Assembly: GCF_001613805.1 (NCBI RefSeq)
Contig: NZ_LPVY01000002.1
Location: 338,759-402,758 of the forward strand
DNA length: 64,000 bases
Origin: Thalassospira lucentensis
GTDB taxonomy: Bacteria > Pseudomonadota > Alphaproteobacteria > Rhodospirillales > Thalassospiraceae
Direction of reading: 5' to 3'
Under the pieces are notes generated by a model. It had not been told where the DNA came from. It ran no database searches and was given only the letters and a program-made list of their open reading frames with translations. Numbering within the stretch: the stretch's first letter is position 1; every line of letters begins with the position of its first letter. Shown here in pieces: positions 9,611-19,741 of the stretch. The translations under genes and the position numbers were made by a program.

Positions 9611-10962
9611 GCCAGCACCTCCTTCAATGCAGACGCAAGGTCCGCGATGTCTTCGTCGGTGTTGGTTTCGGTCGCCGCCACCAGCATGTAATGGTCCAGA
9701 TCGTCACGGTTCGGATACAGGCGCGACAACGGAACGCCACCAAGGATACCCTTGGCAACCAGTGCCTCGACCACCTCGGCTGCCGGTTTGGCAAGCTTGA
9801 CGGTGAACTCGTTAAAGAAGCTGTCATTGACAACTTCCGCACCCGGTACCGCATCAATCGCATCGGCGGTCTTGCACGCGGTTTCATGGTTCAGTGTCGC
9901 CACACCACGATACCCGTCTTCACCCAGAAGGCTCATATGCACCGTAAAGGCCAACGAACACAGACCGGAATTGGTGCAGATGTTCGATGTCGCCTTTTCG
10001 CGGCGGATATGCTGTTCACGGGTCGAAAGCGTTAGAACAAAACCGCGCTTGCCGTCCTGATCGACCGTTTCACCACACAGGCGACCGGGCATCTGGCGTA
10101 CCAGTTTGCTGGTCGTGGCAAACAGACCAACATATGGCCCGCCATAGTTCAGGTTGTTACCAATCGACTGGCCTTCGCCGCAGACGATATCCGCGCCAAA
10201 GCTGCCCGGCGATTTGACCGCGCCAAACGCCATCGCCTCGGTAAAGACCACGATCAGAAGCGCACCCTTGGCATGGCACGCATCCGCAAGCTTCGTGTGA
10301 TCCTGAATACGGCCGAAAACGTCCGGATACTGAACCACGACGCAGGCGGTCTGATCATCAATCAGATCATCCAGCTCGTCGGCGGTTGCCTGCTTTTCCG
10401 GGTGCCCGTCGCGACCGGCAACTTCGGTATCGCTATACTGGCAATAGGTTTCCGTGACTTCACGGTAATGCGGATGCAGACCACCCGACAGAACCGCTTT
10501 CTTGCGCCGTGTTGCGCGGCACGCCATCAGAACGGCTTCCGCGCACGACGTTGCCCCGTCCCACATCGATGCGTTGGCCACATCCATGCCGGTGATCGAT
10601 GCCACCTGGGTCTGGAATTCGAACAGATACTGCAACGTACCCTGCGCGATTTCCGGCTGATAGGGGGTATAGGCCGTCAGGAATTCACCACGCTGGATGA
10701 TGTAATCGACCGTGGCCGGAACATGGTGGCGATACGCCCCCGCACCCAGGAAGCTCGGCACGCTGGCCGTGCCCATGTTTTTGGCGGCCAGTTTCGCCAT
10801 GTCGCGTTCGACCTGCAATTCACCCAGATGATGGGGCAGATCGACCGGCTCGGACAGCAGCGCGCCTTCGGGCACGTCGCTATATAATTCATCAACGGAC
10901 TTTGCCCCGATGGTTTCAAGCATCGAGACGCGATCCGCCTTGGTTAGCGGAAGATAACGCAT
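9607..10962 (-). CDS. gcvPA: Glycine dehydrogenase (decarboxylating) subunit 1
   Basis: First half of the split P-protein, 451 residues, fold-type I PLP enzyme family without the cofactor lysine. Recognisable segments are [13 protein letters not shown], the [11 protein letters not shown] stretch and the glycine-rich GLHPHYREV region. It follows gcvH by only 3 bp and overlaps gcvPB by 4 bp. Split GcvP subunits occur in many bacteria, so this is not an interrupted gene. Confidence 0.97.
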   Translation of the reverse strand: MRYLPLTKADRVSMLETIGAKSVDELYSDVPEGALLSEPVDLPHHLGELQVERDMAKLAAKNMGTASVPSFLGAGAYRHHVPATVDYIIQRGEFLTAYTPYQPEIAQGTLQYLFEFQTQVASITGMDVANASMWDGATSCAEAVLMACRATRRKKAVLSGGLHPHYREVTETYCQYSDTEVAGRDGHPEKQATADELDDLIDDQTACVVVQYPDVFGRIQDHTKLADACHAKGALLIVVFTEAMAFGAVKSPGSFGADIVCGEGQSIGNNLNYGGPYVGLFATTSKLVRQMPGRLCGETVDQDGKRGFVLTLSTREQHIRREKATSNICTNSGLCSLAFTVHMSLLGEDGYRGVATLNHETACKTADAIDAVPGAEVVNDSFFNEFTVKLAKPAAEVVEALVAKGILGGVPLSRLYPNRDDLDHYMLVAATETNTDEDIADLASALKEVLA

Positions 10963-10965
10963 ATC

Positions 10966-11337
10966 TTAAAGGCCTTCGACAAAGTCTTTATACGCAGCTT
11001 CGTCCATCAGCTCATCAAGCTGGGACTCATCGGAAAGTTCCATGCGGAAGAACCAGCCATCGCTTTCCGGGGCTTCGTTCACCAGTGCCGGATTGTCATC
11101 AAGCTCTTCGTTGGCTTCGACAACGACACCATCAAGCGGCGCATAAACGTCGCTGGCGGCCTTGACCGATTCGACAACTGCCGCATCACCGTCCTTGGTC
11201 AGCTTTTTGCCAACTTCCGGCAGTTCGACATACACGATATCGCCAAGCGCCTGCTGGGCATAATCGGTGATGCCGACGGTCGCGACACCGTCTTCATATT
11301 CAACCCATTCATGTTCCTGCGAGAATTTTTTAGCCAT
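10966..11337 (-). CDS. gcvH: Glycine cleavage system H protein
   Basis: The 123-residue lipoyl carrier that shuttles the aminomethyl intermediate between P, T and L proteins. The lipoylated lysine is K59 in [12 protein letters not shown]. The opening [20 protein letters not shown] is typical. It follows gcvT after 165 bp. The L protein is not in this window and is usually shared with other 2-oxoacid dehydrogenases. Confidence 0.97.
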   Translation of the reverse strand: MAKKFSQEHEWVEYEDGVATVGITDYAQQALGDIVYVELPEVGKKLTKDGDAAVVESVKAASDVYAPLDGVVVEANEELDDNPALVNEAPESDGWFFRMELSDESQLDELMDEAAYKDFVEGL

Positions 11338-11502
11338 TGTAATCGTCCCTGTAAGATCAGTTGTCTCTAAAATCTGTGGTCTGTCCGGTCTTCCCGTTTT
11401 CCGGGATGTTCCGGTTTTGCGGCTTCCCGGTTGTTCCGGTTGTTCCGCTATTTTTATCCCGGAAGGGCAACGTCGCGCCGCCCGCCCGATCCGTTCTGGC
11501 GA

Positions 11503-12615
11503 TCAGCCGCGATAATAACGGTGCGGTGCAAACGGCAGCTCGACGATTTCCGCCGGGCGGGCCTTGCCGCGCACCATCAGATCGACTTTGGTACCCGGGG
11601 CGGCAAATTCAATTGCGACATATCCCATCGCAATCGGGCCATCCACGGTCGGGCCGAAACCACCACTGGTGATTTCGCCAATTTCTTCACCGTCACTGTT
11701 CAGGACAGCCGTATGTTCACGCGCTGGTGCCTTGCCTTCGGGCTTGATCCCGACACGTTTGCGATCCGCCCCGTTGGCAAGCTGATCAAGGATGATGTCT
11801 GCTCCCTTGAACCCGCCTTCTTCGCGGCGGCGCTTGTTGATGATCCAGTTAAGGTCGCCTTCGACCGGGGTGGTCGTGGTGTCGATATCGTTGCCATACA
11901 GGCAAAGACCGGCTTCAAGACGCAGCGAATCACGCGCGCCAAGGCCAATCGCCTCGACCTCTTCCTCGGCCAACAACTTGCGCGCCAGTTCTTCGGCGCG
12001 CTCATTCGGCACGGAAATCTCGTAACCGTCTTCGCCGGTATAGCCCGACCGGGTGACAAAGCACGCGATACCGGCAATATCGATCTCGGCAAAGCTCATG
12101 AATTTCATATCGGCAACCGACGGTGCAAACCGTGCCAGCACGCGGGCGGCGTCCGGGCCCTGCAATGCCATCAATGCCCGGTCATCAATCTCGATCAGCT
12201 CCACACCGTTATCAAGATTGGCACGCATATGGACAATGTCATCATCCTTGCACGCGGCATTGATCACCAGAAACAGGCTGTCGCCCGCATTGGTGATCAT
12301 CAGATCGTCCAAAATCGTGCCATCGTCATTGGTGAATGCGGAATAACGGGTGCGGCCGGGTTTCAGGATCGCGATGTCACCGGGCACCAGCTTTTCAAGC
12401 TCGGCCACGCGATGTTCACCGGTCAGGCGAACCTGCCCCATATGCGAAACGTCAAACAGACCGGCCTTCGCACGGGTATGCAGATGTTCGCCCTTCACCC
12501 CCAGCGGATATTGCACCGGCATGTCATAACCGGCGAACGGCACCATCTTGGCACCCAGTTCCACATGCAAATCATAAAGGGCGGTCTTAAGCAGTTCGGT
12601 TTGATGATCGGCCAT
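11503..12615 (-). CDS. gcvT: Aminomethyltransferase (glycine cleavage T protein)
   Basis: Transfers the methylene group from GcvH to tetrahydrofolate, releasing ammonia. The 370-residue product has the T-protein opening KMVPFAGYDMPVQYP, the FDVSHMGQ motif and the RSGYTGEDGYE motif. The ATG at 12615 follows GGAGA and matches the family start; the open frame running back to 12867 is riboswitch sequence, not protein. This is the first gene of the gcvT-H-PA-PB operon and sits directly behind the tandem glycine riboswitch. Confidence 0.96.
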   Translation of the reverse strand: MADHQTELLKTALYDLHVELGAKMVPFAGYDMPVQYPLGVKGEHLHTRAKAGLFDVSHMGQVRLTGEHRVAELEKLVPGDIAILKPGRTRYSAFTNDDGTILDDLMITNAGDSLFLVINAACKDDDIVHMRANLDNGVELIEIDDRALMALQGPDAARVLARFAPSVADMKFMSFAEIDIAGIACFVTRSGYTGEDGYEISVPNERAEELARKLLAEEEVEAIGLGARDSLRLEAGLCLYGNDIDTTTTPVEGDLNWIINKRRREEGGFKGADIILDQLANGADRKRVGIKPEGKAPAREHTAVLNSDGEEIGEITSGGFGPTVDGPIAMGYVAIEFAAPGTKVDLMVRGKARPAEIVELPFAPHRYYRG

Positions 12616-12669
12616 CAAGGTCTCCAGACAGGCGTTGCGAAACATAGCCGACCAGTGGCCAACCACGTC

Positions 12670-12897
12670 CCCCTCTGTCTTGGAGCCTGAAAGAATCACA
12701 GCCGGTTTGGACACCGGTCTGCTTACATCTTCGGCGAGGCGCACATCGATTTTCAATGCCGCCTGCTTTCCAGAGTCCCATCTCCCCGCGGTCCGTTTGC
12801 CTGAGAGTTTCCGGGGTGGTTGCTCCTTCGGCGTCCGCGCAATCCCTATCGATGCAATCACGCACATCGATCAAGACCGTGGCACTCTCCCACGGGG
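12670..12897 (-). promoter_or_regulatory. Tandem glycine riboswitch upstream of gcvT
   Basis: On the minus strand two glycine aptamers follow each other. Aptamer 1 (about 12897-12803) shows GTGGGAGAGTGCCAC and the conserved GACGCCGAAGGAGCAACC, then CTCTCAGGCA. Aptamer 2 (about 12797-12670) shows GGGGAGATGGGACTCTGG, then CTCGCCGAAGATGTAAGC and a closing GACAGAGGG segment. Two aptamers with a short linker are the classic form that switches on gcv genes when glycine is abundant. The second aptamer ends about 55 bases before the gcvT start, so the expression platform probably lies over the gcvT leader and ribosome site. Confidence 0.93.
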
Positions 12898-12994
12898 ATC
12901 ATTTGGGTATGCCCCCTTATACGGATTTGAATCCGACCAGACCAGCCCCAAAAATCATATCCTTTAAAATCACAATCTTTCGGCCCACCCATTG

Positions 12995-13059
12995 GTATGA
13001 GGATTAAAAGCCCTCTTTTAGTCCCTCCGGCAAATATCCATTATTTTGTATGAGGATTA
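12995..13059. repeat. Pair of 12-bp direct repeats in the gcvT / lipoprotein gap
   Basis: GTATGAGGATTA occurs at 12995-13006 and again at 13048-13059, in the AT-rich gap upstream of the riboswitch. The spacing of 53 bp is about five helical turns. A regulator-binding role is possible but unproven. Confidence 0.5.
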
Positions 13060-13077
13060 CCGAAAACGAACTTTTGT

Positions 13078-13118
13078 CCAAAAACGAAAATCCCGCCACG
13101 CGATGCGGGCGGGATTTG
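13078..13118 (-). terminator. Intrinsic terminator after the lipoprotein gene
   Basis: Stem AATCCCGCC / GGCGGGATT (13089-13116) with a T-rich tail on the minus strand. It lies 35 bp past the stop codon of the lipoprotein gene. Confidence 0.85.
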
Positions 13119-13152
13119 ATTACTCACCAAAAATGAATAATAGGCCGGATTA

Positions 13153-13701
13153 TTAATTTTTTCCGAAGCGCCGATTGTAATCAAGCTGGTCAGCACTCAG
13201 CTGGAAACCAAGGTAAATCTCGTAATCCGGACCGGCCCAGACATCGTCCAGCGGCACGTTCAGGGTCACCTGCTCGTCACGATACCGCGCCAGGTTCAAA
13301 TTGCTCGGAAAGACCATGTCGACATCAAACAGATTCTTCTGGATGAACTCACCTGACGGGTCCTTAAGGGCTACGAAATACTGGAGTTTTGCGTTGCGCC
13401 CCTGCGCTGCCGGGCCCAGTTCGGCATTGATGATCGGGCTGATGACAACGTTCAGGACCTTGTCATCAAGGTCATAGCCGCAATCGCCCAGGTATCCGCC
13501 AAATTCGGCTTCAAGGATCACATCGGTCAGATCCCTGCCCTGACCGTTGAACTGCACCAGACGGGCGGTATCATTGGGCAAAAAGGCCCGCGGGCATGCC
13601 GGAACCGGCTGTTCCTCGAACGTGCCACACGCTGCCAGGAAACCGGCAAACGACACCAAACCCAATGCACAAATACGCCGCAGTCCGTTCGCAATCGTCA
13701 T
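13153..13701 (-). CDS. Putative lipoprotein of unknown function
   Basis: A 182-residue protein with a lipoprotein signal: positive N-terminus, hydrophobic stretch and lipobox FLAAC with C25. The mature part has several Cys and a predicted beta-rich region. I cannot assign a family. The ATG at 13701 has GAGG five bases upstream and gives a proper signal peptide, while the longer frame to 13875 overlaps the region ahead of ispH. It is divergent from ispH. Confidence 0.8.
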   Translation of the reverse strand: MTIANGLRRICALGLVSFAGFLAACGTFEEQPVPACPRAFLPNDTARLVQFNGQGRDLTDVILEAEFGGYLGDCGYDLDDKVLNVVISPIINAELGPAAQGRNAKLQYFVALKDPSGEFIQKNLFDVDMVFPSNLNLARYRDEQVTLNVPLDDVWAGPDYEIYLGFQLSADQLDYNRRFGKN

Positions 13702-13966
13702 CCAAGCCTCTATAGAACTGGTCAAATCCGCTGTCATGCCCGATCCGGGCACAGCCGCGCGCAGTCTATTCGCTCCGATATGGCGACACAACCCGCTTCC
13801 GTTTGAAATCAGTGCATTCACAATAATTGCCACCAATACATGCATCCACATCCATCTTTGCATGGTGTCTGTCATTGCACGTCCGGTGCTGGCGGGTTAT
13901 GTAACGAAGACATTTGAATAACCGTGCCATTGCATGGCGCGCATCATGAACATTCGGACCCGTATC

Positions 13967-14914
13967 ATGTCTGACAAAGCCGACCTTCGGATCATTCTTG
14001 CCAACCCGCGCGGTTTCTGTGCGGGGGTGGATCGTGCGATCGAGATCGTCGAAAAGGCGCTGGTGAAGTACGGCGCGCCGGTCTATGTCCGCCACGAAAT
14101 CGTCCACAACAAATTCGTGGTCGACCGCCTGCGCGACATGGGGGCTGTTTTTGTTGATGAACTTGATAAGGTTCCCGACGGGGTTCCGGTGATCTTTTCC
14201 GCCCACGGGGTGCCGAAATCGGTCCCCGAAACCGCCGAAAGCCGCAAGCTTGAATATCTTGATGCGACCTGCCCGCTGGTCTCCAAGGTGCATCGCGGGG
14301 CGGAACGCCACCATGCAGATGGCAAACATATCCTTCTGATCGGTCATGCCGGCCACCCCGAGGTGATCGGCACCATGGGCCAGTTGCCACCGGGCAGCAT
14401 GACCCTGATCGAGACCGAAGAAGACGCCGAAAACCTGCAGGTCGAAAACCCGGAAAACCTTGCCTTCGTGACCCAGACCACCCTGTCGCTGGACGATACG
14501 GCAAGGATCATCTCGATCCTGCAAAGCCGTTTTCCGGCAATCGAGGTCCCAAAGAAAGAAGACATCTGCTATGCGACCACCAACCGCCAGCACGCGGTCA
14601 AGCTGATCGCAACCGATGCCGATGCCATTCTGGTGCTGGGCGCGCCGAACTCGTCAAACTCGAACCGTCTGGTCGAAGTCGCGAAACGCGAAGGATGTGA
14701 CCGCTCGGTTCTGGTCGAACGTGCCAAGGATATCGACTGGTCCAAGCTTGAAGGCATTTCAACCCTTGGCATTACCGCTGGTGCCTCCGCCCCGGAAATC
14801 CTGGTCGAGGAAGTCATTGATGCCTGTCGCGAACGTTATAACGTCACGGTCGAAACCCTGACTTTGACCAATGAAAACGTCACCTTCAAGCTGCCCCGCC
14901 AGCTTGCCAGCTAA
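13967..14914 (+). CDS. ispH: 4-hydroxy-3-methylbut-2-enyl diphosphate reductase
   Basis: Last enzyme of the non-mevalonate isoprenoid route; it converts HMBPP to IPP and DMAPP on a [4Fe-4S] cluster. All three cluster cysteines are visible, in [22 protein letters not shown] and [11 protein letters not shown], with the active-site His in SAHGVP and GHAGHPE. I chose the start [11 protein letters not shown] because it matches the usual length before the ANPRGFCAG motif; ATGs at 13934 and 13946 are alternatives and no ribosome site decides. It heads the ispH-thrB-rnhA set common in alphaproteobacteria. Confidence 0.95.
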   Translation: MSDKADLRIILANPRGFCAGVDRAIEIVEKALVKYGAPVYVRHEIVHNKFVVDRLRDMGAVFVDELDKVPDGVPVIFSAHGVPKSVPETAESRKLEYLDATCPLVSKVHRGAERHHADGKHILLIGHAGHPEVIGTMGQLPPGSMTLIETEEDAENLQVENPENLAFVTQTTLSLDDTARIISILQSRFPAIEVPKKEDICYATTNRQHAVKLIATDADAILVLGAPNSSNSNRLVEVAKREGCDRSVLVERAKDIDWSKLEGISTLGITAGASAPEILVEEVIDACRERYNVTVETLTLTNENVTFKLPRQLAS

Positions 14915-14946
14915 CCCAGCTCTGATCCAGGAAATCCGAACATCAC

Positions 14947-15921
14947 ATGGCCGTCTATACCGACGTTTCTGACGAAGATATCGCCCGTTTTGTTGCCGAA
15001 TACGATATCGGCAATGTGATTTCGTTCAAAGGCATCGCCGAGGGTGTCGAAAACACCAACTTCCTGCTTCAGACCGATCAGGCATCCTTTATCCTGACCC
15101 TGTATGAAAAGCGCGTGAACCCCGATGATCTGCCGTTTTATCTCGGCCTGATGGATCATCTGTCGGCCAAGGGGCTGAACTGCCCGACGCCAATCCACGG
15201 CAGGGACGGGGTTGCGTTGCGTCGTCTTTGCGGACGTCCGGCCGCCATCACATCCTTCCTGAACGGCATGTCGCCACGCCGGATCATGCCCCATCACTGC
15301 ACAGGTCTTGGTACCGCGCTGGCGCAATTGCATACCGCCGGTCAGGATTTCGAGATGTATCTTGGCAATGCGCTGAGTGTGAAGGGCTGGCGACCGCTGT
15401 TTGAAAGCTGCCGTGCCGATGCCGATGGCGTTCAGCCCGGCCTTGAAAAGCTGATCGAGGATGAACTGGCCTTTCTTGAAGCCAACTGGCCCCACCAATT
15501 GCCCGCAGGCGTCATCCATGCCGATCTGTTTCCGGACAATGTGTTTTTCTTCCCCGGAAAGGACGATGTATCCGGCCTGATCGATTTCTATTTCGCGTGC
15601 AATGATCTGCTGGCCTATGACATTGCCATCTGCATGAATGCCTGGTGCTTCGAACCTGATAACAGCTTTAACGTCACCAAGGCACGCAACCTTCTGTCCA
15701 GCTACGGCAAGGTGCGCACCCTGTCCGAGGACGAACTGGCCGCCCTTCCGATCCTTGCGCGCGGGGCATCTTTACGGTTCCTTCTGACCCGTCTTTATGA
15801 CTGGATCAATACGCCCAAGGACGCGCTGGTTACGCCGAAAAATCCGCGCGAATACATCAATAAACTGCGTTTCCATCAGCGCATCGACAGTGCCGGCGCC
15901 TATGGCCTGGGCGAGGAATAG
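14947..15921 (+). CDS. thrB: Homoserine kinase, APH-fold type
   Basis: Phosphorylates homoserine on the way to threonine. This is the aminoglycoside-phosphotransferase-like ThrB of alphaproteobacteria, not the GHMP kinase type. The catalytic motif is HADLFPDNV, and the metal-binding Asp follows in LIDFYFAC. Length 324 residues is normal. It starts 32 bp after ispH and ends 6 bp before rnhA, so the three genes likely share a transcript. Confidence 0.93.
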   Translation: MAVYTDVSDEDIARFVAEYDIGNVISFKGIAEGVENTNFLLQTDQASFILTLYEKRVNPDDLPFYLGLMDHLSAKGLNCPTPIHGRDGVALRRLCGRPAAITSFLNGMSPRRIMPHHCTGLGTALAQLHTAGQDFEMYLGNALSVKGWRPLFESCRADADGVQPGLEKLIEDELAFLEANWPHQLPAGVIHADLFPDNVFFFPGKDDVSGLIDFYFACNDLLAYDIAICMNAWCFEPDNSFNVTKARNLLSSYGKVRTLSEDELAALPILARGASLRFLLTRLYDWINTPKDALVTPKNPREYINKLRFHQRIDSAGAYGLGEE

Positions 15922-15927
15922 GATCTA

Positions 15928-16371
15928 ATGACGGCAACCGAAGACAACCGCGTCGAGATTTACACCGACGGCGCGTGCAGCGGCAATCCCGGCCCCGGCG
16001 GCTGGGGCGCAATCCTGCGATTTCGCGGGGTGGAAAAGGAAATGTCGGGCGGTGATCCCGAAACCACCAATAACCGTATGGAAATGATGGCTGCGATCAG
16101 TGCGCTTGAAGCATTGAAACGCCCCTGCATCGTCGACATTTATACCGACAGCAGCTATGTCCGGGACGGAATTACCAAGTGGATTTGGGGATGGCAGAAA
16201 CGCGGATGGAAGACCGCAGACAAGAAACCGGTCAAGAATGTCGAGCTATGGCAACGGCTTCTGGATGCCCTGAAACCTCATAAAGTTGAATGGCACTGGG
16301 TCAAAGGACATGCCGGGCACCCCGAAAACGAACGGTGTGACGAGCTCGCACGACAGGCCGTACCAAAATAA
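15928..16371 (+). CDS. rnhA: Ribonuclease HI
   Basis: Cleaves the RNA strand of RNA-DNA hybrids, for instance primers and R-loops. The catalytic acidic residues are D14 ([15 protein letters not shown]), E52 (NNRMEMMA), D74 (YTDSSYV) and the Asp in [10 protein letters not shown]. The basic handle-like segment [18 protein letters not shown] is present. Length 147 residues is typical. It follows thrB after 6 bp. Confidence 0.97.
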   Translation: MTATEDNRVEIYTDGACSGNPGPGGWGAILRFRGVEKEMSGGDPETTNNRMEMMAAISALEALKRPCIVDIYTDSSYVRDGITKWIWGWQKRGWKTADKKPVKNVELWQRLLDALKPHKVEWHWVKGHAGHPENERCDELARQAVPK

Positions 16372-16587
16372 ACTTGGCCGACAAGTCCTTGAAGCTGCTG
16401 GACTTCGATCCAAAATAAATGGACCGGGACAGTTTTTGTGAACGCTATATGAAAAAAATGAAATCAAACTTGCTTTTGGGCTGACTTCCGGATTGAGTAT
16501 GACAGTCCTAGGGGTATTGGAGCCCACCCGAAGGTCGAGTATGGTTGCCATTAACTAATCGATAGTGGGTGCCGAGGAGAAATACGC

Positions 16588-18987
16588 TTGTCGCGCGGAT
16601 CGTACGGCTTTTTACAACGGAAGTCGCTTAGCAGCCGATTGCTTTTTATCGCGCTGCCGCTGGTTTCCTTGTTCTCCCTCGCCCTGTTCGTTGTCTTCGG
16701 ATACGTCAGTTATACTGTGCTGCGCGACGATCTGACGGAAAAAATCGAACAGACGGCCGATATCAATGCTCGCGTTCTGGCAACACCTTTCTGGTATCTG
16801 GATGTCGACAATATTGAATCAGCCCTGAACGCCATGAGCCGCGATCGCGATATCGTCGCGGTGCAGGCCTTGGGGGCTGACGGCACCGAATTTGCCCATA
16901 CCGGCGTATCCCAATCCGAACTGAACGACACCCTGCGCCTGTCGCGTCGCGTGTTCTTTGAACGCAACAATGTGCGCCATGATGTCGGCGAACTTGTGAT
17001 CTTCTTCACAGAAGCCCGCGTTCAGGATCTGCTGTTCCGCCGGATCGTGATCGACATGATCCTGTTCGGCCTGCTGATTGCAGTTGTCGCTGCAAGCCTC
17101 CTGATCGCGAACAAGCGTTCGATCAAGGAACCGCTAAACCGGCTTTTGCATTCCATCCGCATGACCAAACATGGCCGGCTCCGCCGCCCCGTGGAATGGA
17201 ACAGTGCGGATGAACTTGGCCTTCTGATCCGCGAATATAACGAAATGGTCGCCCTGCAGGGGCAGGCACAGGAAGAAGCCCAGCGCAAACAGGCCCTTCT
17301 CGAAGCCACCCTTCACAATATCGGCCAAGGCATATGCCTGTTCGATCAGGACCTGAACCTGATGGTCTGGAACGAACGCTATATCGAATTGCTGAACCTG
17401 CCGCGCGATCTGGTCAAGGAAGGCACGCCGCTTTCCGATATCCTGCGCTATAACGCCGAACGCGGCGAATATGGCGATGTCAGCATTCAGGCCCTGATTT
17501 CCGACCGTGTCGCGATTGCACGCCGTCGCGAACCCTATCGCATGGAACGCACCCGCCCGAATGGCCGTGTGGTTCAGGTCGATCATAACCCGATGCCCGG
17601 CGGCGGTTATGTTGCAACCTATACCGACATTACCGAACGCAAACAGACCGAAGCCCGCATGCGCCATCTGGCCGTCCATGACGTGCTGACCAGCCTGCCG
17701 AACCGCACCCTGTTCCTGGATCGCCTGCGTCAGGCATTGCTGTCCGCCCGCCGGTTCCAGCGCGGGGTCACGGTCCTGTTTGTCGATCTTGACCGGTTCA
17801 AGGACATCAATGATCACTTTGGCCATGATGTCGGCGATCTGATGATCCAGGAAATGGGGCAGCGCCTGTCACGGATCATCCGTGATTCCGATACCGCCGC
17901 CCGTCTTGGCGGCGACGAATTCGCGATCATCCAGACCGACGTTCAGAATATCGAAGACACCATCGCCCTTGCCCAGCGCATCATTGACGAGCTTTCGCAA
18001 CCGTTCGATTGCCGTGGCATCCGCCTGCATTCAACCGCCAGTGTCGGCATCACCCTGTTCCCCGAAGACGGCGAAAACCCCGAACAGCTTGTCAAAAACG
18101 CCGATATGGCGATGTATGCCGCCAAGGCCGAAGGCCGCAACAATTACCGCTTCTTCCTGCCGTCAATGCATGAACGGGTCAAGGAACGCAAAACGATCGA
18201 AGAAGACCTGCGTAACGCGCTGGAATATGATCAGCTTGAACTTTACTATCAGCCGAAAATCGACTGTCGCACTGAAAAGGTCGTCGGGGCCGAGGCGCTG
18301 GTGCGCTGGCACCACCCGGATCGTGGCATGATCCTGCCGGGCGAATTCATTTCGGTGGCCGAGGAATGCGGCCTGATCAATCGGCTGGGTGCATGGGTTC
18401 TGAACAAGGCCTGCAAACAGACGCAAATCTGGCGCGAAACCACCTTGCCGGGCCTTCGCATTGCGGTAAACCTGTCCCCGGCCCAGTTCCAGGATGCCGA
18501 ACTGGTCAGTTCCGTCACCCAGATCATGGATCAGACCCGCCTGCCCGATGGCACGCTGGAACTGGAAATCACGGAATCGATCCTGATGAACAACCCGGAA
18601 AAAGCCGTTTCGACCTTGAACGAGCTTAAAGGCCTTGGCGTGCGGATCGCGATTGACGATTTCGGTACCGGCTATTCATCGCTGAACTATCTGAAACGTT
18701 TCCCGGTTTCCTCGATCAAGATCGACCGGTCGTTTGTCAACGACATCCATGTCGATATGGATGACAAGGCGATTGTCGATGCGGTGATCGGATTGGGCCA
18801 CAGCCTTAACCTTGAAGTCGTCGCCGAAGGCGTTGAAGAAGTCGAACAGCACGAATATCTGCGCGACAAGGGATGCGACTTCATTCAGGGCTTCCTGTTT
18901 GCCAAACCGTTGCCCGCCGCAACCTTTGAAAACTGGGTTCTTGAACGCCACGGCCGCCAGACGGCACGGATTGCCGTCAAGAATTGA
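16588..18987 (+). CDS. Membrane GGDEF-EAL protein with HAMP and PAS domains
   Basis: A 799-residue c-di-GMP enzyme. Order: TM1 (about 20-45), a periplasmic loop of about 105 residues, TM2 (about 152-172), a HAMP-like linker, PAS (about 235-350), GGDEF (about 360-525) and EAL (about 540-785). The cyclase motif GGDEF is intact at 441-445, with an RDSD inhibitory site at the proper spacing before it. The EAL motif at 569-571 and DDFGTGYSSLNYL are intact, so both activities are possible. The start is TTG at 16588, chosen for GAGGAGA seven bases upstream. What it senses in the periplasm is unknown. A Tag-like gene follows after 33 bp. Confidence 0.93.
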   Translation: MSRGSYGFLQRKSLSSRLLFIALPLVSLFSLALFVVFGYVSYTVLRDDLTEKIEQTADINARVLATPFWYLDVDNIESALNAMSRDRDIVAVQALGADGTEFAHTGVSQSELNDTLRLSRRVFFERNNVRHDVGELVIFFTEARVQDLLFRRIVIDMILFGLLIAVVAASLLIANKRSIKEPLNRLLHSIRMTKHGRLRRPVEWNSADELGLLIREYNEMVALQGQAQEEAQRKQALLEATLHNIGQGICLFDQDLNLMVWNERYIELLNLPRDLVKEGTPLSDILRYNAERGEYGDVSIQALISDRVAIARRREPYRMERTRPNGRVVQVDHNPMPGGGYVATYTDITERKQTEARMRHLAVHDVLTSLPNRTLFLDRLRQALLSARRFQRGVTVLFVDLDRFKDINDHFGHDVGDLMIQEMGQRLSRIIRDSDTAARLGGDEFAIIQTDVQNIEDTIALAQRIIDELSQPFDCRGIRLHSTASVGITLFPEDGENPEQLVKNADMAMYAAKAEGRNNYRFFLPSMHERVKERKTIEEDLRNALEYDQLELYYQPKIDCRTEKVVGAEALVRWHHPDRGMILPGEFISVAEECGLINRLGAWVLNKACKQTQIWRETTLPGLRIAVNLSPAQFQDAELVSSVTQIMDQTRLPDGTLELEITESILMNNPEKAVSTLNELKGLGVRIAIDDFGTGYSSLNYLKRFPVSSIKIDRSFVNDIHVDMDDKAIVDAVIGLGHSLNLEVVAEGVEEVEQHEYLRDKGCDFIQGFLFAKPLPAATFENWVLERHGRQTARIAVKN

Positions 18988-19020
18988 CCGGGCTTTAAGG
19001 CTTCAGGCAGGGATTGCGAC

Positions 19021-19695
19021 ATGGCGTTGCGTTCATTCACCGACATCATCACCGAAACGGCGGCTCTCAAGGGTGGCATGGATGCCATCAATGCCCGGCT
19101 GATCACGCCCAAGACCCCCGATGAAATCCGCAAAATCCCGTCGGACCGGTGGCTTTCGGCCATGACGATGTGCGTGTTTCAGGCGGGGTTTAGCTGGAAG
19201 GTGATTGAAAACAAATGGCCGAATTTCGAAACCGCCTATGACGGATTCGATATCGGCCGCTGGTCGATGATGCATGACGAGGACATTGATCGCCTGATGG
19301 CAACCGACGGGCTTGTCGCCCATGCACCGAAAATCAGGTCCGTTGGCCCCAACGCCCATTTCCTGTGCCAGATCGAAGAAGATCACGGCACCGTCGGCGC
19401 ATGGTTTGCCGACTGGCAGATTGCCGATTATTGCGACAATCTGCGCATCGTTCAAAAAGGCGGTTCGCGCCTTGGCGGCAAAACCGGGCAGATGTTCCTG
19501 CGCCGGATGGGGGTCGATACGCTGGTCTTTTCCAACGACGTGATCAAGGCCCTTGGCCGTGAAGGCGTGGTTTCGAAAATGCCATCATCGGGCAAGGATT
19601 TTACCTCCGTTCAGGACGCGATTAACCAATGGCACGGTGAAACCGGTCGCCCCCTGACCCAGATCAGCCAGATACTGGCGTTATCGGTGGGCTGA
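19021..19695 (+). CDS. Divergent DNA-3-methyladenine glycosylase I-like protein
   Basis: A 224-residue member of the Tag superfamily; Tag removes 3-methyladenine from DNA. The family core QAGFSW..., then F.T.Y.GFD.GRW..M.D.D..RL and GLVAHAPKIRSV, is clear. It departs from canonical Tag: the N-terminal C..W...YHDxEWG zinc-ligand segment is absent, and the Glu of the LEGQQAGLSW motif is replaced (CVFQAGFSW). It may therefore have a different base specificity. It follows the GGDEF-EAL gene closely and could be co-transcribed. Confidence 0.78.
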   Translation: MALRSFTDIITETAALKGGMDAINARLITPKTPDEIRKIPSDRWLSAMTMCVFQAGFSWKVIENKWPNFETAYDGFDIGRWSMMHDEDIDRLMATDGLVAHAPKIRSVGPNAHFLCQIEEDHGTVGAWFADWQIADYCDNLRIVQKGGSRLGGKTGQMFLRRMGVDTLVFSNDVIKALGREGVVSKMPSSGKDFTSVQDAINQWHGETGRPLTQISQILALSVG

Positions 19696-19741
19696 GATAT
19701 CCAGCCCACCGACCTGCAAATTCCAGACAAGAGCCGTTCAA

